DNA from: Paracyclopina nana
Taxonomy: Eukaryota; Arthropoda; Copepoda; Cyclopoida; Cyclopettidae
DNA: 64,000 nt
Direction: 5' to 3'
Assembly (NCBI GenBank): GCA_019096065.1
Contig: JAGUCH010000003.1
Coordinates: 3,100,001 to 3,164,000 of the forward strand
Shown here: piece by piece, positions 15,501 to 25,102 of the stretch
Position numbering within the stretch: the stretch's first letter is position 1
Layout: each line of letters begins with the position of its first letter
Made by a program: the position numbers and the translations under genes
Notes under the pieces: model-generated
Told to the model about the DNA's origin: nothing
The model's database searches: none
Seen by the model: only the letters and a program-made list of their open reading frames with translations

Positions 15501-16913
15501 CAATGGCTCAGATGTGTCGTCAAAAAATATTATGTTATTGGACAAGTTAAGATCCTCCAAGGAATTGAGGCTAACCAAGGCACGGGTGGATATGCTTGAC
15601 AAGTTGTTATTGCTTAAGTTCAAAATCTTCAGCTTATTTGCTTTTTGAAAGTGTTGATCATTGATTGCACCAATTCTGTTTTGCTCCATATTCAAAGTTC
15701 TTAAAGAGCTGACAGGATGAAATAATTTTGGCGGAATCACTTCAATTCGGTTCCAAGACAGGTCCAAGTTTTGCAACCGGAGAGAATCTCGAAACAGCAG
15801 CTCAGGAATTTCAGTCATGCGACAGCGATTCATTTTCACAGTCTGCAAGTTGCCGCAGCCCCAGAAAAAGTCCTCATTAAGCTTCAAACCTTTTGAATAG
15901 GACAAGATGATTTCAAAACTCTTGAGCTCAGTGAGATTTCTGAGGAAACTTTTGGGCTCAGTGAAGCATTGGCTGCACTTGTCATAAGCCCAAGTAAAAA
16001 ATTGAAGTTGCGGATTTGAATCGAAAAGCTGTTCCGGAAGCTCAGAGAAATTCGTCCCACTGATCGTCACATTCTTCAGCTGAGGCATGTGGTGAAACAG
16101 TGGCAGGTTTTTCTCATCCAACATCTGACTGCCATCAATATTGGTCAAAACCACCGAGATCAAATTAGTGTTCTCCTCAAACAAGTTGGCGTTGGGAGTA
16201 ACATTCACGTTGATCTCTAGATTCTTGAGAGACTTGAGGCTCTTGAACAAGCCATTTGGAAGGTGACCGAGCGTTTTCTCTATAATCTCCAATGACAATA
16301 GGCCTGTGAGGTCTGAAAACATTCCATCACTTGGGAATGATACAATCTTATTATTTGACATGTGCAGAGACTCTAACCCTGCCAATCCTTTGAATGCATC
16401 AGGGTGAATTTGGCCAATAATGTTGTTAGTGAGGCGAATCCTCCTGAGGCTTGATCCAAGACCTTCAAATTGTCCTCGAACTAACTCATTAGTTTGACAA
16501 TGTGTAGCTCTGAGCTCAAACAAGTTGGTTTTGTTCATTGCCAAAATGAGCTTTCCAAATGAGCTTGGAATAGGGCAAGTTTTGAATTCCACAGTGGTTA
16601 AAGTTGGGCCCAACGAAACTTTCTCCAAAACTGCAATCATGTCTTCTTCTGTAACACCTTGATCATGACAAGTCACCCACAAAGCTTGAGGCTGTAGATG
16701 CAGCCTTATATTGGGTTTTTCGCTGTTGGGACACCATGCATCGTCGCCCTCGATGGAATCAGCACAGGCACAAGAGCCCTTCAAACCAGCAAATTCTTCA
16801 AGGCAGCTTCCAGCGTCATCACTTTTGATCACAGACACCTGAGCTAATGTTGCAGTCAAAATCAGACAAAGCTGTACGCCTGTCATTGCCGTTGAGCAAA
16901 TGTGGTCAAACAT
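12559..16913 (-). CDS. Toll-type receptor (LRR / TM / TIR)
   Basis: Innate-immunity and developmental receptor. Exons 16913-15416, 15357-14013 and 12937-12559 give 1,073 aa with all phases matching. Order: signal peptide, leucine-rich repeats, a cysteine cluster (NPIACDCRN), a second cluster (CPSECRCDY), further LRRs, another LRRCT (NPFLCDCES), one transmembrane helix (about residues 860-885), then the TIR domain (DYDVFISYSS box 1, RDFVPG box 2, WFWEKLRYALPH box 3). The internal double cysteine cluster is the protostome (Drosophila Toll-1) type. Exon 2 ends inside the TIR domain; a 1,075-bp intron separates it from the TIR end. TTTATT at 12473 on the + strand is a likely poly(A) signal. Confidence 0.95.
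13110..13517. mobile_element. Small inverted-repeat element in the Toll intron
   Basis: The ends match as an inverted repeat: GGTTCATTTGG at 13110-13120 and CCAAATGAACC at 13507-13517, with further imperfect pairing inside (CGTTTCCCATAGCATAA against TTATGTTATGGGAAGCG). It is 408 bp and non-coding. Part of it resembles 55570-55655, so it belongs to a dispersed family. No target duplication is evident. Confidence 0.6.
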
Positions 16914-17869
16914 TTTCCGAATGACTCACGTGGATTTTCTCCAAGAGATTTTCTCAGGCGTAACGTCATTGACTGCGACTTACTACGAAGACTGAGCTTT
17001 TTAATAGCTGCCACATTTGCTGAGACTTAATTTGCTCAGCCTTCAGGTGTGCATGCACTTGCGCAGTTTGGCCTTCAGCTTTTGGAGCTGTTGACATAGC
17101 TGACATAAAAACTTGTCAACGAAACTGAGCTTCGTTGAGGCTTGAGTTAGATCTGTTTTAGCTCGATCTCATAGGCCTAATCATGCCTTTCAATAACATT
17201 GTAGCTCCCAAAACTTTTTTACAATAAAAAAATGCAGGCCATAGTGCATAATAAAATAGAAATACATAAACCAGTCCAACAGCTACAGTTTTTTTCCCAT
17301 ATACCATCATACTGAGGATTCATAAGGAAAATGTCATGCCTTCAAAAGCTAAGCTCGTCTCCTCAGATTTTACATCAAGTTATTTCGCGTATTTTTTGGA
17401 AATGATTGCACGGAATTTTGATTGTGGAATTGTTATGCTTGAAAGCACATTCGAGGCAACATTTCAAGAATGAAGATATGATCTAGTTGATGTTCTCAGC
17501 TAGATACAAGCCTGCGTCGGTTTGGATGGGACGCTCAAATGTAAGTGATGAAACTTTTTTTAATCACCAGAAAAAATTTGAGTAGCGTATCGCATAGACG
17601 TTTGCCCCAGAGACTTATATTTTATAAGCATGGAGCAGATTGGGCAAATAAGGACAACTTTTGCCCCATTTCTGAAGAGACAATGAGGGCGTCTATCTAT
17701 GCACAAAAAATGTTGCGTGTACACCAGTTTCACTACTTGAGAATTTGGGCACCATCGAGAATTTAACCAAACTTTGGGGGCTCATATCCCTACTCCCAGG
17801 GGGGTGAGGGTAACAAACAGCTTTTGGCATAGTGAACCTCTTAGAGTAGACCGAACGGGTGCATGACAT
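16914..17869. other. Toll 5' flank, no gene seen
   Basis: AT-rich intergenic sequence. It should contain the Toll promoter; I see no clear core element, and short open frames here have no recognisable features. Confidence 0.4.
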
Positions 17870-20443
17870 TTAAGAGTCTATGCAGGAGCCAGGTGGCAAA
17901 TTCATGGTAAGCCAAAATTCTAGAATGAAATGACACCTATCCCAATAGTACCCCCATATAGTGGGATGATTAAGTTATTATGCAACATGGGCTTAGAATT
18001 GGTCCTGGGCTGAGCTAGAGGCCAATTTTTGGACCTAGGTGGAAAATTGGCGATTTTTTGGCCCTTTTTAGAAAGCATTAAAAATTCAATTGCTCCAGCT
18101 AGGCAAGGCAGATCAAAAAAAAATTTTTACCACTTGATTATTGGGTTATGAGGAGTTTTTTGACAGCAAATTATTTTCACTAGGCTTATTGGTTTGTCAG
18201 CTGAAAGAGAAAACGCTCAAAACTGTTTTTATTAAGAAAACTTTTTTGCGGTCGATGGTTTTGGCATAAATCTTTGGCTCTTTGGAAAGCTCTGATCAAG
18301 CCACATGTTATGGCAGGTAGCCTAGGTTGAACTGACCCCATAGCCGCTGAGCTATTCAAGCTTGAATGTGGAAAAAATGGGCATTTTTCTTTTCTGGTGC
18401 ATTTATGGACATTTTTACTTCATAAAATATTTTTTTTTCATAAAATAAGAATTACTTAAATTGAAAAAGGAAACAAAAAATATTTATGGTGTTTTGGATT
18501 TCTATCACTTAAATACATTGTGCAAGGCTTGGTACACCTAGCAATAGGAATAGAATAAGTTAAACAGAAAGAATTTGAAAAATTAGTCTCAAAATGGCCC
18601 CAGAGGCCACCATTTTTGTGGACCCACTTCTAATTTTGTTGGATGTATTTCCATGGTTAGAATAATCTATGGCATCTTCCATCAACCTTGATGATCTAGA
18701 CTTTTGAGCTCAATTCTTTCATTAATGTCCACTTTGTGTCATGCATTTGTGTCAGTTTTAGATTTTTTCAATTCAAAAATCAATGTTGATGACTATCAAA
18801 TCTATTCAAATGAAGTAAGGAAGCCAAAAAACATAGCAAAGCTATTGAATTTGGAGACAATTGTTATTCATTTTTAGTTAAATAGACTGTCCCTTCTATA
18901 AACTTGGGCTAACCTTTTGAGCTAACTCACATTTGTCTTGTGGCTGTACTTAGATTGGGTAGAACATACTGTCCCTGGATGGACTGCAACAGAAAGTCTC
19001 TTGATTGGCACACAGTCCTTGGATTGATAAGATGGGACAATACTTGTATGAACTGCTATGACTGAGAAGGACCTGGGTCTACTAAAAGAAACTGTAAATT
19101 GATAGACTAGCAGAAAAACTCATTTTCCTTGGATCTACTGTGACAATGTACTTGATACTACTGGGGAATCCTATCTACAAAGGTTGGGTTTCCAGGACAT
19201 TCCCAGCTGGGCTTGGGTGACAGAGCAAGACTTTCAAAGTTGGCTTGGGTGGCCAGGTTAAGATAGCTTTCTTAGCCTTCTCTTTGGAAGAGCTTGTTAA
19301 TGTAGTCAGTTCTGGTTTATCAAAGACCTTGCTCTTGTAGGTGATCCAAGGATGATTAATTTTGTGGATCCAAGTCTGGTTCATTATAGTCTATCCACAT
19401 ACAATACGTTGTTGATCCAAGGCTATAAGTTCCATTTGTGATCTAACTTGTGCATCAATGATCCAATGTGGAATCTTACCTGGTACTACCAGAATGCATC
19501 GTTTATGGAACAACTGCAACAGATCATCCCTGAAAATACTGTCAAGGCAGATTGTACTTGGTGCCACAAAAAGCAATTGTATGCCATGATACTGGCTCCA
19601 GGTGCAGTGCATGTTGCAAGTAGTGCGAGGTGTGCGTTTTGTAGCACCAGGTATCTGTGGCAGTACCAGGAACGGAACTGGCACCAAATCCAATTGGATG
19701 CCTGGGTTATGTCTTTTCAAAAACTAGAGCCATTGGGGCCACTCTCTGTTTAACTTATTCTGTTCTTATTGCTAGGTGTACCAAGCCTTGCACAATGTAT
19801 TTAAGTGTTAGAAATCCAAAACACCATAAATATTTTTTGTTTCCTTTTTCAATTTAAGTAATTCTTATTTTATGAAAAAAAAATATTTTATGAAGTAAAA
19901 ATGTCCATAAATGCACCAGAAAAGAAAAATGCCCATTTTTTCCACATTCAAGCTTGAATAGCTCAGCGGCTATGGGGTCAGTTCAACCTAGGCTACCTGC
20001 CATAACATGTGGCTTGATCAGAGCTTTCCAAAGAGCCAAAGATTTATGCCAAAACCATCGACCGCAAAAAAGTTTTCTTAATAAAAACAGTTTTGAGCGT
20101 TTTCTCTTTCAGCTGACAAACCAATAAGCCTAGTGAAAATAATTTGCTGTCAAAAAACTCCTCATAACCCAATAATCAAGTGGTAAAAATTTTTTTTTGA
20201 TCTGCCTTGCCTAGCTGGAGCAATTGAATTTTTAATGCTTTCTAAAAAGGGCCAAAAAATCGCCAATTTTCCACCTAGGTCCAAAAATTGGCCTCTAGCT
20301 CAGCCCAGGACCATTTCTAAGCCCATGTTGCATAATAACTTAATCATCCCACTATATGGGGGTACTATTGGGATAGGTGTCATTTCATTCTAGAATTTTG
20401 GCTTACCATGAATTTGCCACCTGGCTCCTGCATAGACTCTTAA
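17870..20443. mobile_element. Foldback DNA element with 695-bp inverted arms and TTAA ends
   Basis: Left arm 17874-18568 and right arm 19745-20439 are almost perfect reverse complements; the first inner bases read GAGTCTATGCAGGAGCC. Both ends abut TTAA (17870-17873 and 20440-20443), as expected for a TTAA-specific (piggyBac-like) transposase. The 1.18-kb centre has no transposase-like frame, so the copy is non-autonomous. A transcript through it would form a very long hairpin. Arm identity indicates recent arrival or strong homogenisation. Confidence 0.85.
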
Positions 20444-21043
20444 ATTCCTGAAAGCTTTTGCCGCCGCTATAGACTCACTCTTTCCTTTTGTGAGATTTTT
20501 CAAACTCTAAGCACTAAGCTAAGAGCTGTAATCTTTGGCTAATTAGTGTCTGATTCTTTCTTGTTGACTCTGACTCTTTCTTCAAGAAATAGGATGGGAT
20601 GTGCAGCTTTAAATATTGCATGGAATGCTGGTGTCTTGACAGTGTTCCTTGACAGCAGTGTTCCTATGGGATGCTTAACCAAAAGTTGAAAAACCCACAC
20701 GATTTTTTCTGAGAGCCCTTGATTCCTTCGGTGCATAGAGTAGTTTTTAGATGCCATCCACTGCATAAAAGCAGCAAGCACAGTCTGACTTTCAAATTAT
20801 GTTACAATTGTAACAGGAATATTAAAAAATTACGAGGCTTCACTCGGCTACGCCGCCTTCTTCGGTTTTAAATAAAAAGATATTGAACAAGCAATCTTCA
20901 TAATTTAAATAAGGGAGATACGCAAATTAAAGATTGTTGGTGTAATACCTTTTATTTCCTCCCCTACATCAATATACAGTATTAAAGGACAGATACTTAA
21001 ATAGCATGATGCGAGTGTGCACAATTAGGCACGCACCATGCGT
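20444..21043. other. Intergenic, no gene seen
   Basis: AT-rich sequence with only short open frames. TTTATT near 20949 is a plausible antisense poly(A) signal for the small gene ending at 21044. Confidence 0.4.
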
Positions 21044-21578
21044 CTACTTTTTCCTCCACATTCTCATTGAGTAGAGTGGGTCATGCTTCAAATGATCAGC
21101 TTGATGATCATTCAATGCAAAAGCTCTGATATGACCATAAGCCTGCAATCAAATCAATAGAGAGAGGTGAGACTTTAAATGGGCGTTTCCCGTACACAGC
21201 TTTACCGATTTCATTTCATTTTCTTCTGAGGCCAACCTCGAGGCTGCATCAATTAGCGATTCGACAATTGACTCCATCATCTGTTTCTCTCTCATTTCAT
21301 AATTGGAACCTGCCTCCTTGCTTAACCGATTCAAAGCTTCCTCAATGCTGCTCAAATCACCCAGCTCAAGATGGTTTTCCAATCCAGGAATCAAGGATTT
21401 CTTGTTCAATCGAAAAATGTTCTCATTAAATTGCTTCTGGTGACCAGCCCTAGAAGGGTAAAGCTAAAGAAAACTTTCAAGCGTTGCTGCATTAGTCTCA
21501 ATTATTGCTGATTACCTTAGAGGCCTCGGTTAAGACCATAGCAAAAAGGAGACAAATGGCTGTGAAAGCTAATTTCAT
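21044..21578 (-). CDS. Small secreted protein (splice frame unresolved)
   Basis: Exon 1, 21578-21516, encodes a clean signal peptide (MKLAFTAICLLFAMVLTEA). Exon 2, 21464-21206, encodes a helical acidic segment with SSIEEALNRLSKEAG, and exon 3, 21142-21044, ends in RMWRKK. Exons 2 and 3 join in phase 0. Exon 1 ends in phase 0 but exon 2 needs two incoming bases in its long frame, so the join is one base out. Either another first exon is used, there is a one-base error near 21413-21425, or the copy is broken. It lies beside a gene of similar style at 21806-22238. Confidence 0.5.
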
Positions 21579-21805
21579 TGCGATATGTCCGCACTTAAGC
21601 ACTCTTCCAACAAGAATGCCACTTCTTCCACCCTTGATTGCTCAATAACTTAACTAAATGTAATTATTGATTTCCGTTGATCACGGCTTACCACTATAAT
21701 TGTTTCAAAATTGGACAAAAAAAGGCGCAATTCAATAAGGAAGCATCATTGTCTTATATTCACTTTTAAATTAGCTGCAGATAAATTAAAATGCTCATTA
21801 GTTCA

Positions 21806-22238
21806 TTATTTCATCCTTATCTTGTCAAGGATGTATTTCTTCAGAGCTTCTTCTTTGGTCCTCTCCTTCTTAATCTTCTCCTCTTTGGCCAGCTCGTCTT
21901 CCGTCTGGACAATATGCCTCCGCTAATGGCATAATTTGCAGTATTAGTAATAATTCATGGAAACTCGCGGTGTTTGTGCTTACCATTTTTATTTTCTCGT
22001 ATTCGGCCATGGCAAGGACTGAGAGCTCCAGAAGCTCATCCAGTTTGAGATTGAGATCTGTATTGGAAATCTCGCCGTCATCGTCAGAGTTATGCTGGAG
22101 AATTGCATTCATGGCAATTGTAAGCTTTTCAAAAGGGCCAAGATTATCGTCCCTCTTGGCATAATCCTGAAGGCTCAAGCTTCTCGCAAAGGCCAAACAG
22201 GCAAAAAGTACAGACAGACCAATTATGATGCGTCTCAT
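21806..22238 (-). CDS. Small secreted charged-helix protein
   Basis: Exons 22238-21984 and 21922-21806 join in phase 0 to give 123 aa. The first 20 residues are a signal peptide ending near ARS. The mature part is acidic (HNSDDDGEIS) then strongly basic and helical (KEEKIKKERTKEEALKK). I do not recognise a family. Gene size, exon plan and orientation resemble the neighbour at 21044-21578; they may be diverged duplicates. Confidence 0.65.
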
Positions 22239-22528
22239 GTCGTCAGTGATTACTTTTCAACTGACATGACATGCTCATGATTGAATCAAATGGTAATTAT
22301 TTGCTCTTTCAAAATTCAATCAGTTCAATTAATTTCACAAGTGCCTTATTGGAAAATGTAGACTGGGCTGACAATTACCATGGAAAATGTGAGTCTTGAA
22401 GTTAAGGTCTCATGGTTGAGATAAAAAATGATGAAAATGGTGGTAGAATTTTCTAAACAGTAATTTTGAAGTTTTATTAAAAGGCTCAGCCTTTAAATTT
22501 GTTCCCTTCAAATCAATTATTTACCAAT
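22239..22528. other. Intergenic, no gene seen
   Basis: AT-rich flank between the secreted-protein gene and the retroelement insertion site. Confidence 0.4.
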
Positions 22529-22532
22529 CCTT

Positions 22533-23133
22533 TGAAGCGTGACATATAGTGGGGGCCCGATGAGCGCAGGCAGCGCGCAGGCAGCTTCATAGAGGACGAG
22601 AGCGAGGGAAGGCGCCGAGCAAGGAACGAGCCGGATCATCCAGGAGTCGCTTGTGGGACGCCATATCGCGATGTCCAATTAAGTTTTGCTGTACTTAGTG
22701 ATTGCAGACTTGAGACCTGGAGGGTCTAAGATAGCAATAAAAGCAGCCTATTGAATAACAAAACAGTGGTTTTTAGTGAACAAACTCCATCGAGAACTCA
22801 GCCTTTCAACCTGAGTTGTTCGCGTAGCGCTGACTTGAAGCCTCAGTTCATCCAGAGGCATCTCAATTCGGTAGTGATCCTACGGTGTGGGATATCTCGC
22901 CTCTCAAGAGTCTCGTCTCCGGAACTGGAGGTGCATAGACGCTATAGAGCCTTGAGGTCACAAGGGGCCGAGGAAGAGGCCGATCAGGACTGTCGTACCG
23001 GCCAGTCCACGAGGAGACCAGAGTGGTAGACTAGAGAGGTAGAGGCCCCTCGTCCCAAGGGGAAGCCGATCGAGCCTCAGAGTGCAGAATACGTATTTAG
23101 GCCTCTGAGGCCCCGACCATTCAACCCCTTTCA
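22533..23133 (+). repeat. 5' LTR
   Basis: 601 bp, starting TGAAGCGTGAC and ending CCCCTTTCA (TG...CA ends). An AATAAA poly(A) signal is at 22736. Compared with the 3' copy I see one difference near 22859 (a/c) and two near 23116-23117 (ac/gt). No TATAAA is obvious; a TCAGTT initiator-like motif lies near 22840. Confidence 0.95.
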
Positions 23134-23134
23134 A

Positions 23135-23152
23135 TGGTGCCGCGACCCGGGA
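23135..23152 (+). promoter_or_regulatory. Candidate tRNA primer-binding site
   Basis: TGGTGCCGCGACCCGGGA starts two bases inside the 5' LTR. TGG is the complement of a tRNA CCA end, and TGGTGCCG matches the 3' ends of animal tRNA-Phe and tRNA-His. The later bases agree partly with each, so the primer is not settled. Confidence 0.65.
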
Positions 23153-23819
23153 GTGACCTGACAGGCGGAAGGATGGGCCTGTCAGTAGACCTCTAGGGAG
23201 TCTTCTTTGTCAGACCAACTGGCTTTGCGGGGGCACGGGCGGTGCAAGTGCCTAACTCGCGGGTTGGCCGATCTCGTCTGTCTCATCCTGACAGAAGATC
23301 GCGAATAGTGTAAAGTCGGCCTTCGGTGAAGGCAAAAAGGACCACGTGCGCGAGGAGAAGGGCCCACAAGTGTGTATAAGACCCCATTTCTTGTCTCGGC
23401 GTGAGAGGAGTGCCGGGTACCTTCAGAGTCTTCGAGAGATATAAACCTTTGTAGCCCGGGCTCTGAAAATACATTAGTCAAGTGGTGCGTTTGACTGCGG
23501 GGGGATCCAGGATTCCTAGCTTACGCGACTCGAGCCACGCCCTCTGCGAAGAAAGTCGAGGTCGGAAGGATTGGACTAGACTTTGGACGCCCCGATCGGA
23601 GGAATCAGAAGAAAGCTCGATTTTGGGCGGAATTTACGACTCCGCACCTGCGAGCCGGACACTGGAGTGATCCCGAGAAGAAGGAGGGGACAAGACGTTT
23701 AGAAAAAAGAAAGCCGAACTCAGGACGAGTTCACGGGAATTGCCGCACAGTCAGGCGAAAGTCGCAGTAGACCGCCGCAAAATCCCAAAAGTTAAGAACT
23801 AAAATACAGTATATTTTGC

Positions 23820-24085
23820 TCTGCCCACTGCTAACGAAACGCTTTGCTTATTTCTAGCTCCACGAAAGAAATCAGGAGAGTTTACGAAAAACTCTCCCTG
23901 CTTCTCAAGTCCATACTTGAGATAACTTCTGCTCACTGCTCACTGCTAACGCAGCTTTTTCTGGTTTTTGCTATAAAAAACCTTCCCTCTCAAGCCCAGC
24001 CTTGAGAAGTGCCTTGCCCACGTTGCTTTTATTGGTTTTTGCTGTAAAAAACCATTTGTCCCACCTCAAGTCCAGACTTGAGACC
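23820..24085 (+). repeat. Three tandem units, each with two hairpins
   Basis: Each unit has a first stem (GGAGAGTTT/AAACTCTCC at 23875-23897; GGTTTTT/AAAAACC at 23963-23982 and at 24034-24053) and then a second stem built on CTCAAG/CTTGAG (23904-23921, 23989-24006, 24065-24082). In unit 1 the first stem has changed sequence on both sides and still pairs, which is covariation within one molecule and supports a real RNA structure. Confidence 0.75.
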
Positions 24086-25102
24086 TTTCACGCTTGACAA
24101 ATTCTACAGTGATTGACAATTAAATAAAACGACTTTTCTGCTCAAAATATTACGCAAAAGTATCACCAAATTTGCACATTTTGCGCGCTGAAAAAGAGAC
24201 CTTTTTCGCAGATTAAATCAGAGTAAAAAGAGACATCTTTTGAAAAATTCTAAGCTTCGCACTGCAACCCACTTTCAAAAGTTGCAGAGCCAAGTTCAGC
24301 CACATCAAAACTCTTTTTTTTTCACCAGATAAAACTAGTTTGCCTTCAACTCAAAACCCAAGCAAGACAAGCACCAATAAATAAACTAGAAGGGCCTATT
24401 ATCTTGCCAACTCACGCACACAATTTTGCAACCTTATTCACTACTCTCGAGCGTGGGCCGCAAGCTGTGTAGCCCCGAGTCATTTCAGCTCAGAAGAGAA
24501 AAACAGGTTTCTGCACAGCCAAATCTGGCCATCTACTCCAAGCATTCCTGCCTTATTTGGGACCCTTTTTCAAAAGAACCCATTATATTGCTATAATAAA
24601 CTTTACTCTTTACTCGATTTTACGCGCACCTTGCACGCAGAAAACGGGAACGTTTTGCTACTCAACTCGCAGAGATAATTTCAGCCTCCACACTTTTATA
24701 AGGAAAATAAAAAGTACTCTATTGAATTAAACTTTGATTCAGCTGCGACCTACTTTCAAAAGTTGCAGAGCCAAGTTTAACCACACAAAGAACCCTTTGT
24801 TACTTCAATCCAGCCATAAATTGTGAGGCCCAAAAATCTTTTCACACACAACTAGCGAAAACCGGTTCCACTCTAATCTTTTGCACACATCACGAAGTCA
24901 GCGAGACGGCCCAGCATAAAAAGTCTTGAAGGGCATTTTATCTAGCTGACTCACACCACAATTTGGCCAAGTACTCAGCTTCAAGCCATCATCATAAATC
25001 TTGCCTGAAGGTTTTAAAGGAGCAGCATAAAAACTGCACTTGCCAAACCACTTTGCTTACGTGTAACTCAGAACTGGAAATAAAATCTATCTGCCAACAA
25101 AT

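Larger units (their letters stand above)
23134..25102 (+). other. Long untranslated leader of the retroelement
   Basis: 1,969 bp between the 5' LTR and gag without a convincing gene. It holds the primer-binding site, three tandem double-hairpin units (23820-24085) and a degenerate duplication (24260-24440 against 24740-24975, sharing the core ACTTTCAAAAGTTGCAGAG). Such leaders in retroviruses hold packaging and dimerisation signals; that role here is inference. Confidence 0.6.

Noticed and set aside
19391..19857. Open frames in the centre of the foldback element
   Set aside because: Short, overlapping on both strands, with no transposase motifs.
22751..23029. 92-codon frame in the LTRs (also 44800-45078)
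   Set aside because: It lies wholly in the LTR and has no recognisable domain; conservation between the two LTRs only reflects their recent common origin. An LTR-encoded accessory protein is not excluded.
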